Origin: Corynebacterium jeddahense
GTDB taxonomy: Bacteria; Actinomycetota; Actinomycetes; Mycobacteriales; Mycobacteriaceae
Assembly (NCBI RefSeq): GCF_028609865.1
Contig: NZ_CP063194.1
Span: 868,001-932,000, forward strand
Direction: 5' to 3'
DNA: 64,000 nt
Positions 48,233 through 56,962 of this stretch are shown here, piece by piece. Within the stretch, counting starts at the first letter, position 1. Every line of letters begins with the position of its first letter. Both the position numbers and the translations under genes were made by a program. Below the pieces are notes generated by a model. The model had not been told where the DNA came from. It did no database searches and saw only the letters and a program-made list of their open reading frames with translations.

Positions 48233-48240
48233 GACAAAGT

Positions 48241-48751
48241 CACCGCGTGCCGTCAGAGGCTGCAGCGTGAAACCTACGGCAGGCGCGGCAGGACCAACGA
48301 CCCGTTATATAAAAACCGTCGCACCATGCTCACCCGCACCGGTCTGCTTAATGGCGAGCAGCAGCACCGCTTGGATGTGTTGTTCAACTACGACGATGAC
48401 TACGCGGTGCTGCAAGAGACATGGCTGGTGTACCAGGAGATCATCGACTGCTACGAAGACCCCAACAAGCGCCGTGCGAAAACGAAGATGCGCAGGCTGA
48501 TCAACCGGCTCCGCGGGCTTCGTCAGGCCGGGCTTCAAGAGCTGACCCAACTCGGGCGAAGCCTGCACAAACGCCGCACCGACATCCTCGCGTTCTTCGA
48601 TATCGGCGCCTCCAACGGGCCGGTCGAAGCCATCAACGGCCGTCTCGAACACCTCCGCGGCATCGCGCTAGGGTTCCGCAACATCAACCACTACATCTTG
48701 CGTTGCCTGATTCACTCCGGCGGCCTCCAACCCAAGATCAACGCACTCTAA
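48241..48751 (+). pseudogene. ISL3 transposase (outer copy), 3' part
   Basis: Continues the frame broken at 46786: ACRQRLQRETYGRRGR, EAINGRLEHLRGIALGFRN, to stop 48751. Sequence agrees with the inner copy. Confidence 0.88.
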
Positions 48752-48772
48752 AACACGAAGAGCCCAGAAACG

Positions 48773-49814
48773 GCACGAACCGCTCCCAAGCGTCGCGCCA
48801 GACTTTGACCGACTGGGGGTATTTCCGGCCCAGTTCACTGGCCTCGAACGCATCCAGGCTGGCACGTGCCGTCTCCTCATTGGGAGCGGTGTAGACCTCA
48901 CGCAGCGCGCGGGAGACGCCTTTGCGGTCCTGATACGATACCCACCGGTTCGCCGCTCGAATCAGGTGCACAATGCAGGTCTGCACCATGGAATTCGGCC
49001 AGGTGGCTTCCACGGCTTCTGGCAGGCCTTTGAGCCCGTCGCAGCAGACAATGAACACGTCCTGGACGCCGCGGTTGGCCAGATCCGCGCACACCGATGC
49101 CCAGAATGCCGCACCTTCATTTTCCGCGATCCACAATCCCAAGATGTGCTTGATGCCGTCCATGTCGACACCAACCGCCATGTAGCAAGCCTTGTTGACC
49201 ACGCGGTGGCCGTCACGGATCTTGACTCGGAGTGCGTCGAGGAAGATCACCGGGTAAAACTCGTCGAGCTGACGGTTCTGCCAGATCATGACCTCTTCCA
49301 AGACCGCATCGGTAATGGTGCTGATCGTATCCGGGCTCATATCCACCCCAAGGGTGGTCGCTAAATGGTGCTGAATATCGCGCACGGTCATCCCGCCGGC
49401 GTACAGCGAGACGATCATGTCGTCGAGTTCTGTGAGTCGGCGTGCACCTTTGGGCACCATCCGGGGCGTAAACGTGCCGGCACGATCCCTGGGCACAGTC
49501 ACTTCCACCGCGCCGTACCCGGAGTTGACGGTCTTGGTGTACGACCCGTTGCGGTGATTGCTGCTCTGTGTGGTTTCCACCTGGGCTTTGGCCTTGCGGT
49601 CGGAATGGCCGTAACCCAAATGCGCATCCATCTCCGCCTGCAGACCAGCGTTGATCGATGCCTGCAAGAGGCCTTTGACCAGCTCGCTTGCATCATCAGC
49701 GGAAGTCGACAGCTCGCTGATCAAGCTGGCGAGCTCAGGATTTTCCATCAGCTTCTCGCTGATCTCGTTGACCCTCGCCGGGTCATGGCCTTTCTTCGGT
49801 GACACCGTAGTCAT
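48773..49814 (-). pseudogene. IS256-family transposase, 5' part
   Basis: Encodes about 347 residues from MTTVSPKKGHDPARVNEIS to AWERFVPFL, with catalytic Asp residues in PVIFLDALRVKIRDGH and IVCCDGLKGLPEAVE. Broken by the ISL3 insertion; the last codons before the stop are from the ISL3 end. Confidence 0.88.
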
Positions 49815-49878
49815 TATCGGTGAAACTCCTTCTAGATCAGAGCCTCACACACAAACTTCCTGACACCCTCCGAAGATC

Positions 49879-50969
49879 TGCACGTCGACACGTTTACCGG
49901 CGAAGCTCCACGGCACAGAGTAGAAATGCTTCTCCACTTGGACGTGGTAGTTCACCCCGGCCTTGGCGGTGCGCCACGTGGAATACGACCAGCGCTGTTG
50001 CGGCAGCGGGCGCAACGTCTCTGCTTCGCTTTCCATAAACAGCTGCCTGCGGGTTGTTTTCCGGCCCCGGAATCCTTCCCGGTCGTTGATCCAGTCAACC
50101 TGTGCTGCGATAGCGGCGTTGAGTGCCTCGAACGTGGCGAACTCGTGGCCCGCCAACGCTTCTACGACCCAGGTCTGGACGATATCGACCGCTTTTTCCA
50201 CATGAGCCTTATCCCTGGGTTTACCCGGCCTGGCCGGGGTGATCCCGCAACCGTAGAACTCAGCGAACAGCTGGTAGCGCTCGTTGACCTCACGCACCGT
50301 CGCACCACGTGCAACCTGGTTGGTTGCTGTCGAGGCGTTATCGGGAACGATGCGCACCGGCACGCCACCGATGTAGTCCAACGCGTCGCGGTGAGCACAC
50401 AGCCACGACCGCATCCGCATATCCGGCCACGCACTGGCATGGATGAGCCCCGAATGCGGCAGCGACGCCACAAACACATACGCCCGCACAGACACCCCGG
50501 TCAACGGGTCAACAACTGCCATGGTTTCCCCGGACCAATCAACGCACAGCTCCTCACCAGGGGCATGGGTCAAAAGCGCAGTCAGGTCGTTGACATCGAC
50601 GTAGTTTTCAAACAGCGCGCAGAACTGCCGGTAGGAATAATGCTGCTGGCCAGAAGCGGCCTGACGCCGGGTGTATTTATGGTGTTCCACCTTCAACGTC
50701 ACCCGCTCACCGCGTCGGCGGCGGGCAGCGATACCTGCGAAATCCGGCTCCACAAACGCTTCCGAATCCCGCCGGCGGTTATCCGGAAACAACTCCGAAA
50801 GCTCCTGCGCCGACAACGCGGTAATTGCGTCTTCATCCATTCCAGTCGAGCGCAACACTCGGCTGGCCTTATCGATACTGCTGCGTGAACACCCCAAATC
50901 CGACGTGATCTGCGACCACGAGCGGCCTTGCACAAGCGCCAGCATGATCAACCTGTAATTGGTGACCAC
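49879..50969 (-). pseudogene. istA: istA transposase, 5' part
   Basis: Encodes the HTH (SQITSDLGCSRSSIDKASRV) and DDE domain: LCVDWSGETMAV, RIVPDNASTATNQV, GKPRDKAHVEKAVD. Interrupted after VDVQIF by the IS256 element. Confidence 0.9.
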
Positions 50970-51121
50970 ACCAAACTCCTTCCATGGTTACGCGGCCCGC
51001 GCGTACACACTGCGCAGGGCCGTCAACCACAGACTGCCAACCCAACTACCCCCGGTACCCAATACACGCACACCCGGTACCCGATACCCGCCCAACCGGT
51101 ACCAAAAACCGGAGCCGGTCA

Positions 51122-51140
51122 GTTCAAATTTAACGTGTAA
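51122..51140 (+). other. putative attachment site, copy 3, right part
   Basis: GTTCAA (IS21 target duplication) plus ATTTAACGTGTAA, completing the EFKFNV-stop sequence begun at 44085. Confidence 0.58.
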
Positions 51141-51411
51141 CGCGGAGCGTTAATGACGTTTCGCGTCATTGGGGGGTAGGTTGAAGAGCGCTGTCTTTAA
51201 CTCCGGTTTTCGTTCGGCCTCGGTCCATTCCGCTACCTCGTGTGTAGAATCTGCAAGCGGTATCGGGCCGTCGAACTATTGGGTTCACCCACAGTTCCCG
51301 TGCCTGCACGCATCGAGAAGGACCAGGTGGTGAACTCGAATGACTCGCCTGGTCCAACGTGTGTGCGCTCGGCGCGTGGTTTAACTCTTATAAGACTTGC
51401 CGGTCACAGCC
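51141..51411. other. intergenic, no gene seen
   Basis: Between att copy 3 and the end of the metal ATPase gene. Includes a short palindrome ATGACGTTTCGCGTCAT near 51153-51169 and a CCAGGTGG...CGCCTGG pair near 51325-51356. No convincing ORF. Confidence 0.4.
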
Positions 51412-53304
51412 TCAGCGTTTCGCTCGTGCAGCCCGCAGGCCGTTCAAGATCACGATGACTTCGGCGACTTCGTGAACCAACACGACGGTGGCCAGGCCCA
51501 GCACACCGCTGATCGCCAGTGGCATCAACACGATAATGATGGCCAGAGACAGCACGATGTTTTGGTTGATGATCCTGCTGCCTCGGCGGGCGTGCTGCAG
51601 CGCCTGCGGGATCAGCCGGAGGTCGTGGCCAGTGAAGGCGACGTCAGCGGACTCGATCGCGGCGTCAGAGCCGGTTGCTCCCATCGCAATGCCCACCGTT
51701 GCGCCCGCCAGTGCCGGCGCGTCGTTGATGCCGTCGCCGATCATCGCCGTCGGCGTCTTGGAGGAGAGTTCGGCGACGATGCTTGCCTTGTCCTCCGGGC
51801 GCAGCTCGGCGCGCACGTCGTCGATTCCGGCGATTTTAGCCAGTGCCCGGGCGGTACGAGTGTTGTCGCCGGTGAGCATGCTCACTTCCACATCGTTGGC
51901 GCGCAGGGTCTGCACGGCTTCGGGCACCTCGGGCCGCAGCTCGTCGCGGACGCCGATCGCTCCGGCGAGGGTGTCATCGACGGTGACCAGGACGCAGGTC
52001 TGGCCTTCGGATTCCATGCGCTCAACGTCTTCCTTCAGTGGCCCGGCGTCGATCCACCGGGGGCTGCCCACCAGCAGGCGTCGGCCTTCGACGGTGCCGC
52101 CGATGCCATGTCCGGCTTCCTCGCTGATGTCCAGGGCGGCGGGTGCTTCGGGCTCCGCTGCCACGATCGCCGCGGCGAGGGGGTGCGTCGATTGCTGCTC
52201 AACTGCCGCAGCGAAAGCAAGCACCTGAGCCCGATCGAATCCCTCTGCCGGGACCACTCCGTTAACCTCGGGCTGGTTGCGGGTAAGGGTTCCGGTCTTG
52301 TCCACCGCTAGGTGACGGATGCCGCCGAGTCGCTCGAACGCCGCGCCGGACTTGATGACCACGCCGAACTGGCTGGCCGCGCCGATCGCGGCCACGACAG
52401 TCAGCGGCACGGAGATTGCCAGCGCGCACGGCGACGCTGCGACCAGGACCACCAGCGCACGGGTGATCCAAGTCTCTGGGTCACCCAGCAGCGAGCCGAT
52501 CACGCCGACCAGCACCGCCAGGATCATCACCCCGGGCACTAGGGGTTGGGCAATTCGGTCGGCGATCCGGGCGCGGTCACCCTTTTCCGCCTGCGCCTGC
52601 TCGACGAGGTCGACGAGTGTGGTCAGCGAGTTGTCCGTTCCAGCTGCGGTCGTCTCTACTTCCAGCACACCGGCGGAGTTGATCGCACCCGCGGGCACCT
52701 CGTCGCCGGGTGCAACCTCCTCCGGAATGGATTCTCCGGTGATCGCTGAGGTGTCAAGGCTGGAGCGTCCAGACCGAATGATGCCGTCCGTGGCGATCCG
52801 CTCTCCGGGGCGCACGAGCATCAGTTCGCCAGCCACGAGGTCCTTCGCTGCGACCTTGACCGACGTGCCGTCGCGCAGCACCGTCGCGGTCTGCGGTACC
52901 AACTTCAACAGTGCCCGCAGTCCGCCCTGTGCCCGGTCCATTGCCTTGTCTTCCAGCGCCTCGGCGATCGAGTACAGGAACGCTAGCGCCGCGGCCTCTC
53001 CGACGTAACCGAGGATTACCGCGCCGACCGCGCTGATCGTCATCAGCAAACCAATGCCGAGCTTGCGCTTCGTGACAAGGTTTCGGATCGCGCCGGGCGC
53101 GAACGTATACGCCCCTAGCAGCAGGCCGACCCAGAACAGTACTGTCGCGGGTGTCTCTACCCCGGACCAGTCCAGCGCCAGGCCTATGCCGAGGGCTACG
53201 CCGGAGAAGATCGGCAGTAGCAACTCGGGGTCCTTCCACCATGGCCGATCGAGTTCTTCGATCTCTGTGGCGGGTTCGTGTGCGCATCCACACGCCGAGC
53301 TCAT
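51412..53304 (-). CDS. P1B-type heavy-metal ATPase (SPC type)
   Basis: A 630-residue metal-exporting P-type ATPase. Short N-terminus with MSSACGCAHEP, about six to eight helices, TGES actuator loop, SPC in TM6 (AASPCALAIS), DKTGTLT phosphorylation site and GDGINDAPAL hinge. SPC instead of CPC, with HEVAEV in place of HEGGT, points to P1B-4-like pumps (Co, Zn, Cd, Fe). The neighbouring CmtR-like sensor suggests Cd/Pb. ATG overlaps the regulator stop by 4 nt. Confidence 0.88.
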   Translation of the reverse strand: MSSACGCAHEPATEIEELDRPWWKDPELLLPIFSGVALGIGLALDWSGVETPATVLFWVGLLLGAYTFAPGAIRNLVTKRKLGIGLLMTISAVGAVILGYVGEAAALAFLYSIAEALEDKAMDRAQGGLRALLKLVPQTATVLRDGTSVKVAAKDLVAGELMLVRPGERIATDGIIRSGRSSLDTSAITGESIPEEVAPGDEVPAGAINSAGVLEVETTAAGTDNSLTTLVDLVEQAQAEKGDRARIADRIAQPLVPGVMILAVLVGVIGSLLGDPETWITRALVVLVAASPCALAISVPLTVVAAIGAASQFGVVIKSGAAFERLGGIRHLAVDKTGTLTRNQPEVNGVVPAEGFDRAQVLAFAAAVEQQSTHPLAAAIVAAEPEAPAALDISEEAGHGIGGTVEGRRLLVGSPRWIDAGPLKEDVERMESEGQTCVLVTVDDTLAGAIGVRDELRPEVPEAVQTLRANDVEVSMLTGDNTRTARALAKIAGIDDVRAELRPEDKASIVAELSSKTPTAMIGDGINDAPALAGATVGIAMGATGSDAAIESADVAFTGHDLRLIPQALQHARRGSRIINQNIVLSLAIIIVLMPLAISGVLGLATVVLVHEVAEVIVILNGLRAARAKR

Positions 53305-53660
53305 GCGTCCGCTCCCTTCTCGCCGCAGCCGGGCACCGAGCATTCAGGGTCGATGCACGGGGCGTTTTCGTCGACAGCCAACGTCGCGTTCACCAGCGCG
53401 TTGAGCGCTGCCGCGAGGTGCGGATCGGCGATTTCGTAGCGTGTCTTGCGGCCCTCCAGCTCGGCGACGACGATGCCGCAGTCGCGCAGGCAGGTCAGGT
53501 GGTTCGAGACGTTCGAGCGGGTCAGGTCCAGGTCGCGCGAAAGCACGGCCGGGTAGCTCGGGCCGTCGAGTAGTGTCATCAGGATTCTGGAGCGCGTCGG
53601 ATCCGCCATGGCCCGGCCGAGCCGGTTCATGACGTCGAGGCGTGAAGCAATGGTCAGCAT
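53301..53660 (-). CDS. cmtR: ArsR/SmtB-family metal sensor, CmtR-like
   Basis: A 119-residue winged-helix repressor. HTH LSRDLDLTRSNVSNHLTCLR. Cys57, Cys61 and Cys102 fall at exactly the positions of the Cd(II)/Pb(II) ligands known for mycobacterial CmtR; extra cysteines (107, 112) lie in the C-terminal tail. First gene of a two-gene operon with the ATPase (ATGA overlap). Confidence 0.88.
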   Translation of the reverse strand: MLTIASRLDVMNRLGRAMADPTRSRILMTLLDGPSYPAVLSRDLDLTRSNVSNHLTCLRDCGIVVAELEGRKTRYEIADPHLAAALNALVNATLAVDENAPCIDPECSVPGCGEKGADA

Positions 53661-53707
53661 GTGCTGAACAATACATCGTGTGCTGAACTATTCAAAATGC
53701 GCTGAAC
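53660..53707 (-). promoter_or_regulatory. three direct repeats upstream of cmtR (likely operator)
   Basis: TG(T/C)GCTGAAC at 53660, 53679 and 53698, an exact 19-bp period, the first touching the cmtR start codon. Two turns of helix spacing fits cooperative repressor binding. Confidence 0.65.
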
Positions 53708-53826
53708 TGACAGTTACGCGAAGGTCCTGCGACCTGCAAGAATTAGTCGATGGGATAGCAGATGACTGATCCTTTGTGGTTCGGCTGCCACCCAACGCGG
53801 GAGCGACGTGGGCGGCGAGGTTCTCG

Positions 53827-53879
53827 AGAAAGTAACTTTGCAACTACATACCGTCGAGTTCAAGTTCAACGTAACCTAA
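53827..53879 (+). other. putative attachment site, copy 4
   Basis: 27-nt arm like copy 3 (53827-53853), then GAGTTCAAGTTCAACGTAAC and CTAA: TVEFKFNVT-stop, the closest match to the ychF tail, including the final Thr. A serine integrase frame starts 21 nt later, as at ychF itself. Confidence 0.68.
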
Positions 53880-53899
53880 GGCGAGCAAGTGCTAGTCGT

Positions 53900-54363
53900 G
53901 TGACAACATGTGCTGCCATTTACCTTCGCATCTCGCTCGATGCTGCCATGAACGGTCTTGCCATCGAGCGTCAGCGAGAAGACTGTGAAGCCATTGCAAA
54001 GCAGCGTGGCGGGACGGTCGTACACACCTATGTGAATCAGTCGATCTCGGCCTCTAAGAAAGACGTGGAACGCCCCGACTACGACGCGATGGTCGCTAGT
54101 CTTAAGCGAGGCGAGCTAGACGCGATTATTTGCTAGGACTTGGATCGTCTAACACGACAGCCTGCGCAGATCGAGTGGATCGACAGAGCGGAAGAGCACG
54201 GGTTGAAGCTTGTTACCGCGAATGGTGATGGGGACCTCAGTACTGACAGAGGCCGGATGTTCGCGCGCATCAAGGCGGCCGTGGCACGCGGTGAAGTCGA
54301 GCGTAAAGGGGCTAGGTTGATCGGTGTGCATCATTCACCCAGGTTCAGGCGCACACGTTATTA
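53900..54363 (+). pseudogene. serine integrase, N-terminal domain with amber codon
   Basis: GTG 53900 gives VTTCAAIYLRISLDAAMNGL... up to DAIIC, where TAG (54134-54136) replaces an expected Trp codon; the frame then continues DLDRLTRQPAQIEWIDRAEE, FARIKAAVARGEVERKGARL and is lost. The catalytic Ser (RIS) and the SKKDVERPDYDAM segment are typical of large serine integrases. Recombinase and zinc-ribbon domains are missing. Paralogous to the remnant at 23099. Confidence 0.85.
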
Positions 54364-54364
54364 A

Positions 54365-54471
54365 TCGCCTGAGCTAAGGATTCGGCGGTCAACGCTGTCG
54401 TCGGCGATGTAGCCACGGTGTGGGCAACGATTGAACGGTCGAACAGGTCCATCACCGGTGACAGGTAGACC
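54365..54471 (-). mobile_element. IS3-family transposase fragment
   Basis: Minus strand reads VYLSPVMDLFDRSIVAHTVA then TSPTTALTAESLAQAINN, the middle of an IS3 OrfB around the second catalytic Asp. It joins the integrase remnant on one side and the tlpA remnant on the other. Confidence 0.75.
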
Positions 54472-54683
54472 CTCCTCCATCAGCGACGGGTCGGAGAAGT
54501 CCGGCAGCGGGGCACGTTCCTCCTCTGCGTAGATAATCTCGGTTTGGCCTCCTGGTGAGTGGAACTGGAAGGTGCCCCGACGGCGACGGCGTTTCGCCGT
54601 CGCCTGAGGAACAGGCCACCAGGGTCACGGCGATGAGCACCGCGGCAACCGCGATGGCGGCTCTGCGGGGGTGTGCTCGGCAT
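54472..54683 (-). pseudogene. TlpA/thioredoxin-like lipoprotein, 5' remnant
   Basis: After ATG 54683 the frame must shift by one in a C run to read the signal peptide RRAAIAVAAVLIAVTLVACS (lipobox VAC), and shifts again to read GTFQFHSPGGQTEIIYAEEE, RAPLPDFSDPSLMEE, the start of a TlpA-like domain. The IS3 fragment cuts off the CxxC active site. In C. glutamicum a thioredoxin-like gene ends the corresponding copper cluster. Confidence 0.68.
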
Positions 54684-54686
54684 GGA

Positions 54687-54818
54687 TTAGATCTCCATAT
54701 TCCGGGGCGGGGGGAAGAAGACGGTGTTCTGGTTGTCCCGGAAGACCACAACACCGAGGAAGGTCATCGTGCTGCCCGGTGGGTGGTCTGCAGCGACTCT
54801 GCCCACCTCGGCACTCAA
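54687..54818 (-). CDS. possible small protein between oxidase and tlpA remnant
   Basis: 43 codons from TTG 54818, ending TMTFLGVVVFRDNQNTVFFP then PPRNMEI. Its stop lies 3 nt before the tlpA ATG and its start 16 nt after the oxidase stop, as in an operon. The sequence looks protein-like, but start choice and function are uncertain. Confidence 0.32.
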   Translation of the reverse strand: MSAEVGRVAADHPPGSTMTFLGVVVFRDNQNTVFFPPPRNMEI

Positions 54819-54833
54819 CCCTGCTGTGGGGGG

Positions 54834-56315
54834 TTACTCGTAGCGAAGCGAGCTGAGCATCCCGGTTTCCATGTGATAGGCGTTATGGCAGTGAAATGCC
54901 CACTCACCGGGGTTGTCAGCGATCAGGTCGGCGATCATGGTTTCACCGTGGCGGAGAAGGACGGTGTCCTTGCGTAGCCCGCCGCTGCCGGGCAGCGCCC
55001 ATGTGTGGCCGTGGATGTGCATGGGATGGGGCATCATGGTCCTGTTGCGCATGACCATCCGCAGGCGCTGGCCATCCTGCACGGTCGCGGGGGAGGATTG
55101 GCCGTCGGTGAGAATGCTCCATTCATACGGCATCATCTGCCCGCCCAGGTCGATGCTGACTTCTCGGTCTGGTGTGCCCTCGGGCAGGAGTGCACGGTCT
55201 GCGGGCTTCAGGGAGGACAGAAGCAGTCCGGTGGACGACAACTCGGGGAAGTCGACATCGGGGCGGGGGGCCTGGCCGCCGGCGGTGCGGATGACGGCGA
55301 AGGCGCGGTCGTCCTTCCCCACCGCCAAAGCCGTGAGCGGGAAGATGCCGTCGCCGAGGATGACCTCGACGTCGACACGCTCGCCCATCGACAGGTAGAT
55401 CGATTCGGTCTCCCTGGGCTGGACAGGGAAGCCGTCGGTGTGGGTGACGGTCATGCGGTGACCACCGAGGGCCACCTTGAAGATGGTGTCACCGCCGGAG
55501 TTGATAAACCGCAGGCGGGCCTTGTCGCCCGGGCGAGCCTCGAAGGTCCGGTGAGCACGGGGGATACGTCCGTTGATGAGGTAGTGCGGATACATCACAT
55601 CGCCGGCATCCCCGCCCAGTACCCGGTCCGGGGTGCCGTGCATCATCTGGCCGTGACCTCCCATTCCCATCCTCCCGTTATGGTCGCCCGAACCCATTCC
55701 GGTGAGCTTGTCGAGCTCATCGTCGGGAGTGCCCTGAATGCCATCGACCCAGTCGTCGAGCACGATGGTCCACTCGACGTCCTGGTCCTCAGCGTCTTGC
55801 GGGTCACGGATGATTAGTGGGGCGTAGAGGCCGCGATCAAGCTGCAGGCCGGTGTGGGAATGGTAGAAGTAGGTGCCGCCGTGGGGGACTTCAAAAACAT
55901 AGGAGAAAGACTCGCCAGGTTCAATGGGGTCCTGGGTCATGCCGGGCACACCGTCGGCTGCGTTGTGGAGTGCGATGCCATGCCAGTGGATGGAGGTGCT
56001 CTCAGGCAGTTCATTGGTGATATCGACCTGGAGGACGTCGCCGGCGGTCGCCTCAATGGCCGCATCCCCGGTGTCAGAGACGTATCCCCACGTCTTGGCT
56101 TCGATGCCGCCGATATCCAGGGAGAGGGGCCGGGCGGTCAATGTCCGGCGCACCGTCGGCTCACCGAGCGCAGTGGGGGCGGGAGTGGGGCGAAGGGAGG
56201 GACCTGGTGCCGAGGCAGCGGGTCCAGGGTCGCTGGTGCAGGCGGCCACGGCCCCGGTGCCGGCGAGGACGAGCCCGCCGAGCAGAAACTGTCGTCGGGA
56301 AAACGCGTTCGTCAT
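54834..56315 (-). CDS. multicopper oxidase (CopO/CueO-like), Tat-exported
   Basis: 493 residues. Tat signal (SRRQFLLGGLVLAGTGAVAA) followed by a lipobox-like AAC. Copper motifs in order: HWHGIALHN, YFYHSHTGLQ, HPMHIHGHTW and HCHNAYHMETGM, i.e. the four T1-T3 sites of a three-cupredoxin-domain oxidase. A Met/His-rich loop (MGSGDHNGRMGMGGHGQMMH) resembles the Cu(I)-binding loop of CueO. Oxidises Cu(I) to Cu(II) outside the membrane. Confidence 0.92.
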   Translation of the reverse strand: MTNAFSRRQFLLGGLVLAGTGAVAACTSDPGPAASAPGPSLRPTPAPTALGEPTVRRTLTARPLSLDIGGIEAKTWGYVSDTGDAAIEATAGDVLQVDITNELPESTSIHWHGIALHNAADGVPGMTQDPIEPGESFSYVFEVPHGGTYFYHSHTGLQLDRGLYAPLIIRDPQDAEDQDVEWTIVLDDWVDGIQGTPDDELDKLTGMGSGDHNGRMGMGGHGQMMHGTPDRVLGGDAGDVMYPHYLINGRIPRAHRTFEARPGDKARLRFINSGGDTIFKVALGGHRMTVTHTDGFPVQPRETESIYLSMGERVDVEVILGDGIFPLTALAVGKDDRAFAVIRTAGGQAPRPDVDFPELSSTGLLLSSLKPADRALLPEGTPDREVSIDLGGQMMPYEWSILTDGQSSPATVQDGQRLRMVMRNRTMMPHPMHIHGHTWALPGSGGLRKDTVLLRHGETMIADLIADNPGEWAFHCHNAYHMETGMLSSLRYE

Positions 56316-56386
56316 GATTTAACCTTCCTTGGTGCAAGATTTCAGTGATACGGGAGACAGTCGCAGGTGAGGACCCTGCTGAGCCG

Positions 56387-56962
56387 TCACGTCAGGCGCA
56401 GGTCTGTGACACAGGTGGCACCGTCGTCGGTGGTGGAAAACTCCGTGGTGCCGGTACGCCCCTGGTAGCTGACCTCAATCAGGCCGGTGACATCATCGGG
56501 AAGCCAGAAGCCAATAAACCCGTTGTCGAAGGTGGTTGTCGCCTCGTCCACCAGCACCTCACCGGTCGCCTCATCGGTGATCGTGACCTGGATATCCTCA
56601 TTGTCGAGTTCCCCCTGGCAGGTCGTGAGGCTGTGGTAGAAGCAGTCGTGGGTGGAGGTGAGATAGGGTGCGATCGAGACATACGTCTGATTGTCGGGAA
56701 GATCGAGCGCGACTTCCTGGTCATCGCTCGAGAGCAGCAGTTCATCGTTACGCACTGAGGCGATCAGATCCGTGGGACGCTCAGTGACCTTCTGCCGGTC
56801 GAGGTGATCAATGATCTCCACCGCGTCCATGTCGGCCAGGCCATGGGCAGCCAGGAATGTGTCCTGGGACACCGTCCCGTCGGCGGTGGGTTCCGGGTCG
56901 GCGGCCGAACACCCCGTGAGGGCGAGGGCAAGGGCGGCGGCTGCGATCGCTGCTCGTTTCAC
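56387..56962 (-). CDS. CueP-like copper-binding lipoprotein
   Basis: A 191-residue lipoprotein (lipobox LTGC). Core motif HDCFYHSLTTCQGELDNEDI with two cysteines and a later Cys (GATCVTDLRL) matches CueP, the periplasmic copper carrier first described in Salmonella. GTG 56962 has AAGGAG upstream; the longer frame to 57037 lacks one. In operon with the oxidase (71-nt gap), divergent from copRS. Confidence 0.82.
   Translation of the reverse strand: MKRAAIAAAALALALTGCSAADPEPTADGTVSQDTFLAAHGLADMDAVEIIDHLDRQKVTERPTDLIASVRNDELLLSSDDQEVALDLPDNQTYVSIAPYLTSTHDCFYHSLTTCQGELDNEDIQVTITDEATGEVLVDEATTTFDNGFIGFWLPDDVTGLIEVSYQGRTGTTEFSTTDDGATCVTDLRLT

Larger units (their letters stand above)
45865..48764 (+). 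mobile_element. ISL3-family element, outer copy, interrupted by itself
   Basis: Ends GGCTCTTCGTGTTT at 45865 and the inverse at 48751-48764; target duplication CAGAAACG at 45857-45864 and 48765-48772. Outer copy length without the insert is 922 plus 524 = 1446 bp. IS31831/IS1207-like by ends. Confidence 0.92.
45522..49870 (-). mobile_element. IS256-family element inserted in istA, itself interrupted
   Basis: Ends GAGGGTGTC (45522-45530) and GACACCCTC (49862-49870) with imperfect continuation (TTTGTGTG). Target duplication CGAAGATC at 45514-45521 and 49871-49878. Without its internal ISL3 insert it would be about 1441 bp. Confidence 0.9.
44100..51121 (-). mobile_element. IS21-family element, interrupted by other insertion sequences
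   Basis: Inverted ends TGACGGGCGTTTCTTTTCGG (from 44100) and, on the other strand, TGACCGGCTCCGGTTTTTGG (from 51121), both followed by GGTACCGG repeats. GTTCAA at 44094-44099 and 51122-51127 is the target duplication. Contains istB intact and istA split at 45521/49879. Removing the internal insertions leaves about 2.66 kb. Confidence 0.85.
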
